Shown here piece after piece: positions 62,017-64,000 of a stretch of DNA of 64,000 bases. How positions within the stretch are numbered: the first letter of the stretch is position 1; every line of letters begins with the position of its first letter. The notes beneath the pieces were generated by a model, which did not search any database, had not been told where the DNA came from, and saw only the letters and a list, made by a program, of their open reading frames with translations. Location: the NCBI GenBank assembly GCA_002399445.1, contig DHDR01000027.1, positions 34,262 through 98,261 of the forward strand, in the 5' to 3' direction. Source of the stretch: Ruminococcaceae bacterium UBA4871. Its GTDB lineage: Bacteria; Bacillota; Clostridia; Oscillospirales; Acutalibacteraceae. A program made the position numbers and the translations under genes.

Positions 62017-62620
62017 TTGACAGTTTGTTTAATACCCATAATAGAAACCTTTCAAGATAAATGGTAAGTCATTTGAAAGCTTCTTAGACTATTCTGCTTT
62101 GAACAGCAGGTTTTAATCATACACGATTTTAACAGCCCGGCAGAAAATGATCATAAAACAAAAGAGACTCAACAGAGCCGGAAAAGCAAGTTTTCCTTAT
62201 ATGCTCTGCTGCATCTCTGCAGCATATCATCGCTTTTATATAAGTATGAATGATTTCCAACCATTTTTCAAGCGGAATTGAATTTTTCATTTTTATAATA
62301 TTCATTTTGCACCATTTTGTTAATTTCTGCTATATTTTTACGGTATATTATTTAAAAACAAAGTTTATTGTCTGATATATTCAAATTTGTAATATCAAAC
62401 CATCCATTTGCCGCATGGAAAGCATTTTAATCAATTTATTGGTGCCATAACCAGCAAGAAGGCATTGCTCTATTCTACGAATTTCGTTTTTATGGATTTT
62501 ACCCTGTAAATTTTTTGAGATTCAGTTCCTTTTTTTATGATTGAATCGCATTTATATTGGTCAGTGGTACATGCTTGTGTTTAACATTCTTGAATAAATT
62601 GAATTAAAAATATTCATTTT
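62017..62620. other. Large AT-rich intergenic region between the hisC-like and binding-protein genes
   Basis: About 600 bp with no supported gene. It holds a small GGAAAA/TTTTCC hairpin near 62180-62196 and a GCTGCA/TGCAGC hairpin near 62210-62226, neither with a clear role. The minus-strand promoter of the hisC-like gene should lie near 62040-62070; TTACCA, an 18-base spacer and TATTAT there is the best but weak candidate. Confidence 0.45.
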
Positions 62621-62623
62621 CAC

Positions 62624-62657
62624 TTGACAATTGGCTCTTCATTCATTATAATGAATG
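62624..62657 (+). promoter_or_regulatory. Promoter with overlapping palindromic operator for the amino acid-binding protein
   Basis: TTGACA (62624-62629), a 17-base spacer and TATAAT (62647-62652) form a consensus promoter. The -10 lies inside a perfect 18-bp palindrome, CATTCATTATAATGAATG (62640-62657), well placed for repression. Further TATTCA/TGAATA half-sites lie within 50 bp on each side. Confidence 0.82.
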
Positions 62658-62679
62658 TAATATTCAGGAAGTTAAACCA

Positions 62680-62715
62680 ATGAGGGCGTTAACTTGTACG
62701 AGTTAACGCCCTCAT
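62680..62715 (+). terminator. Leader hairpin upstream of the binding-protein gene
   Basis: A perfect 15-bp stem ATGAGGGCGTTAACT (62680-62694) with 62701-62715, 6-base loop, followed by TCTACTTTTAAAC. It begins about 20 bases after the likely transcription start. The U-tract is weak, so it may be a terminator, a 5' stabiliser or part of a regulatory RNA. Confidence 0.55.
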
Positions 62716-62787
62716 TCTACTTTTAAACAGATGCACTTCTCCAAACATCTGCAAATCTTATTTTATATACGAGCGAGGTAATGAAAA

Positions 62788-63672
62788 GTGAAAAAGAGAA
62801 AAGGCAAATCATTCAGAAAAGCTGTATCTGGTGTACTGGCACTGGCGTCATTCGCTTTGGTCTTTTCAGGCTGCGGTGCAAGTGCCAGTCCATCAGCCGG
62901 GGCAGCTGGGAATTCAGCTTCTTCCGCTAAAAAGCCATTTAAGATTGCACTGGAATGTGCCTATGCACCTTACAATTGGACACAAACGGACAATTCAAAT
63001 CAAGCGGTTCCCATCCAAGATTCCTCCAGCTATTGTAATGGATATGATATTCAAATTGCCAAAAAAATTGCTGACAAAATGGGCTGCGAGTTACAAGTCT
63101 TCAAGACAGAATGGACGTCTATTCCCACCGCTATTACATCCGGCAAAGTGGATGCGGGTATCTGCGGCATGACCGTTACTGCTGAACGCAAAAAAACACT
63201 TCTTTTCAGCAATCCCTACTACACGTCCAAATACGTTGCGCTTGTCAAAAAAAGCGGAAAATACGGCAATGCAAAGAGTGTTGCTGACTTGAAAGGCGCA
63301 ATATGTACATCGCAGCAGAGTACCTCTTGGTATCCGCTGCTGTCACAGATTCCGAATGCGAATGTTCAGCCTGCATTGGCGGATGTACCTACCATGCTGG
63401 TGTCCCTGACTTCTGGAAAATGTGATATGCTTTCATGTGACAAACCGACTGCCATGGCTGCAACCAGAGCATACCCGCAGATTCAAATGATTGATTTTGC
63501 AAATGGGAAAGGTTTCAAAGCGGATGCTGAGCAAACACATGTCTGTGCTGCTGTTGCAAAAGGCAATACAGAACTGAAAGCAAAAATCGACAATGCCCTA
63601 AAAACGATCAATGAATCTGAACGCACAAAATTAATGGACTGGTGTGTAAAGAACCAGCCATCCACCACCTGA
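62788..63672 (+). CDS. Amino acid ABC transporter substrate-binding lipoprotein (family 3)
   Basis: A 294-residue extracellular binding protein. A GTG start is followed by a strongly basic n-region (KKRKGKSFRK), a hydrophobic stretch and the lipobox FSGC (Cys 29). A Ser/Ala linker leads into the family-3 fold with YCNGYDIQIAKKIADKMGC and DAGICGMTVTAERK. It delivers an amino acid to the permease and ATPase encoded divergently at 59296-60857. The ligand is not evident. Confidence 0.92.
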   Translation: MKKRKGKSFRKAVSGVLALASFALVFSGCGASASPSAGAAGNSASSAKKPFKIALECAYAPYNWTQTDNSNQAVPIQDSSSYCNGYDIQIAKKIADKMGCELQVFKTEWTSIPTAITSGKVDAGICGMTVTAERKKTLLFSNPYYTSKYVALVKKSGKYGNAKSVADLKGAICTSQQSTSWYPLLSQIPNANVQPALADVPTMLVSLTSGKCDMLSCDKPTAMAATRAYPQIQMIDFANGKGFKADAEQTHVCAAVAKGNTELKAKIDNALKTINESERTKLMDWCVKNQPSTT

Positions 63673-63699
63673 AACGACGAAAAAAGAAAACCTGCATCT

Positions 63700-63738
63700 C
63701 CCACTCTCCGGCTAACGGTGCTGTGGGTTTTTCTTTTG
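63700..63738 (+). terminator. Terminator after the binding-protein gene
   Basis: CCCAC/GTGGG stem (63700-63704 with 63723-63727) with a large loop, followed by TTTTTCTTTT. Confidence 0.65.
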
Positions 63739-64000
63739 CAACAAAATACAGATACATACTCTTTTACTTTACGGCACCAGAGAAACTAATGATGACAGCA
63801 CGTGTATTCATCGCAACTTTGACTTCTCACGAGTGGTGTAGAAGCATTGCTTACCTTGGGAAAAGATAAGACGCGGAACAGCCTGTAAAAAAGCTTCCGA
63901 TGTTGTCTTACATATTTGAATACAGCATAAAAGCTTTTGACCACCCAGCACAGAGCTGGAGCCAAAAGCTGCAAAAGTATATTTGTAGTGGTATAGTGAA
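63739..64000. other. Right-end stretch without a supported gene
   Basis: The only sizeable frame (minus, 63786-63974) has no ribosome site and no recognisable domain. A hairpin at 63932-63970 (AGCTTTTG/CAAAAGCT outer, CCAGC/GCTGG inner arms), followed on the minus strand by TTTTATG, may be the terminator of a gene beyond the right edge. Confidence 0.5.

Noticed and set aside
62640..62657. Classical ArgR box at the binding-protein promoter
   Set aside because: The half-sites are in the opposite order to the TGAAT-N4-ATTCA arrangement, so I record only an operator-like palindrome.
63786..63974. 62-codon minus-strand frame at the right end
   Set aside because: No ribosome site or recognisable motif; its bases overlap a hairpin that looks like a terminator.

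Overview
The window looks like chromosome from a low-to-mid GC, Gram-positive anaerobe of the Clostridia, most like the Oscillospiraceae/Ruminococcaceae. The evidence is gene content and order: ylxM-ffh-rpsP-khpA-rimM-trmD, rsmD-coaD, mcsA-mcsB, a CIRCE-controlled clpB, HPr with regulatory Ser46, Rrf2 and MocR regulators, strong AGGAGG ribosome sites and TTGACA/TATAAT promoters. No phage, insertion sequence, CRISPR array or rRNA was seen. Assignments come from reading translated sequence and motifs; no database search was run.

Layout. 1-2.1 kb: purine genes (purN partial, purM, purE) behind a promoter and a leader with a terminator-like hairpin. 2.1-7.9 kb: SPFH/NfeD membrane pair, a coiled-coil protein, coaD, rsmD, uvrC, HPr. 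8.1-11.9 kb: signal recognition particle and ribosome maturation operon, with an intrinsic terminator inside it. 12-16.9 kb: plus-strand envelope genes (UDP-galactopyranose-mutase-like flavoprotein, GT-C glycosyltransferase, YcxB-like membrane protein). 16.9-24.7 kb: Mrp ATPase, a two-component system overlapping gpsA, a tandem Rrf2 pair and a chemoreceptor. 24.7-32 kb: a sucrose locus (fructokinase, LacI regulator, sucrose phosphorylase, ABC transporter). One transporter permease is broken by a 64-bp insertion that creates 30-bp direct repeats. 32-37 kb: flavodoxin/ferredoxin protein, tRNA-Gln and tRNA-Pro, thioredoxin, cyclophilin lipoprotein, S1 protein, mcsA and a mcsB lacking several catalytic residues. 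37.7-49.3 kb: a 35-residue Cys-rich protein, TSCPD and PHP proteins, two ABC exporters, clpB, a YtrA-regulated export operon that includes a 36-residue membrane protein, an HD protein and a MATE transporter. 49.4-55.9 kb: a six-gene amino-acid or amine oxidation operon with its own permease. It is preceded by a leader with two tandem intrinsic terminators and is divergent from a MocR regulator. 57.4-63.7 kb: aspartase-type lyase, then an amino-acid ABC transporter with a HisC-like aminotransferase and a divergent binding protein that has its own operator-like palindrome and leader hairpin.

How the genes work together. The sucrose genes would import sucrose, split it with phosphate into glucose-1-phosphate and fructose, and phosphorylate the fructose; transport is predicted to be off as sequenced. 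The 49-56 kb operon appears to import an amino acid or amine and oxidise it through two flavoproteins and three iron-sulfur components. The most interesting signals are the reversible-looking permease disruption, the unidentified double-terminator leader, the degenerate McsB and PHP proteins, and two small proteins that are easily missed.
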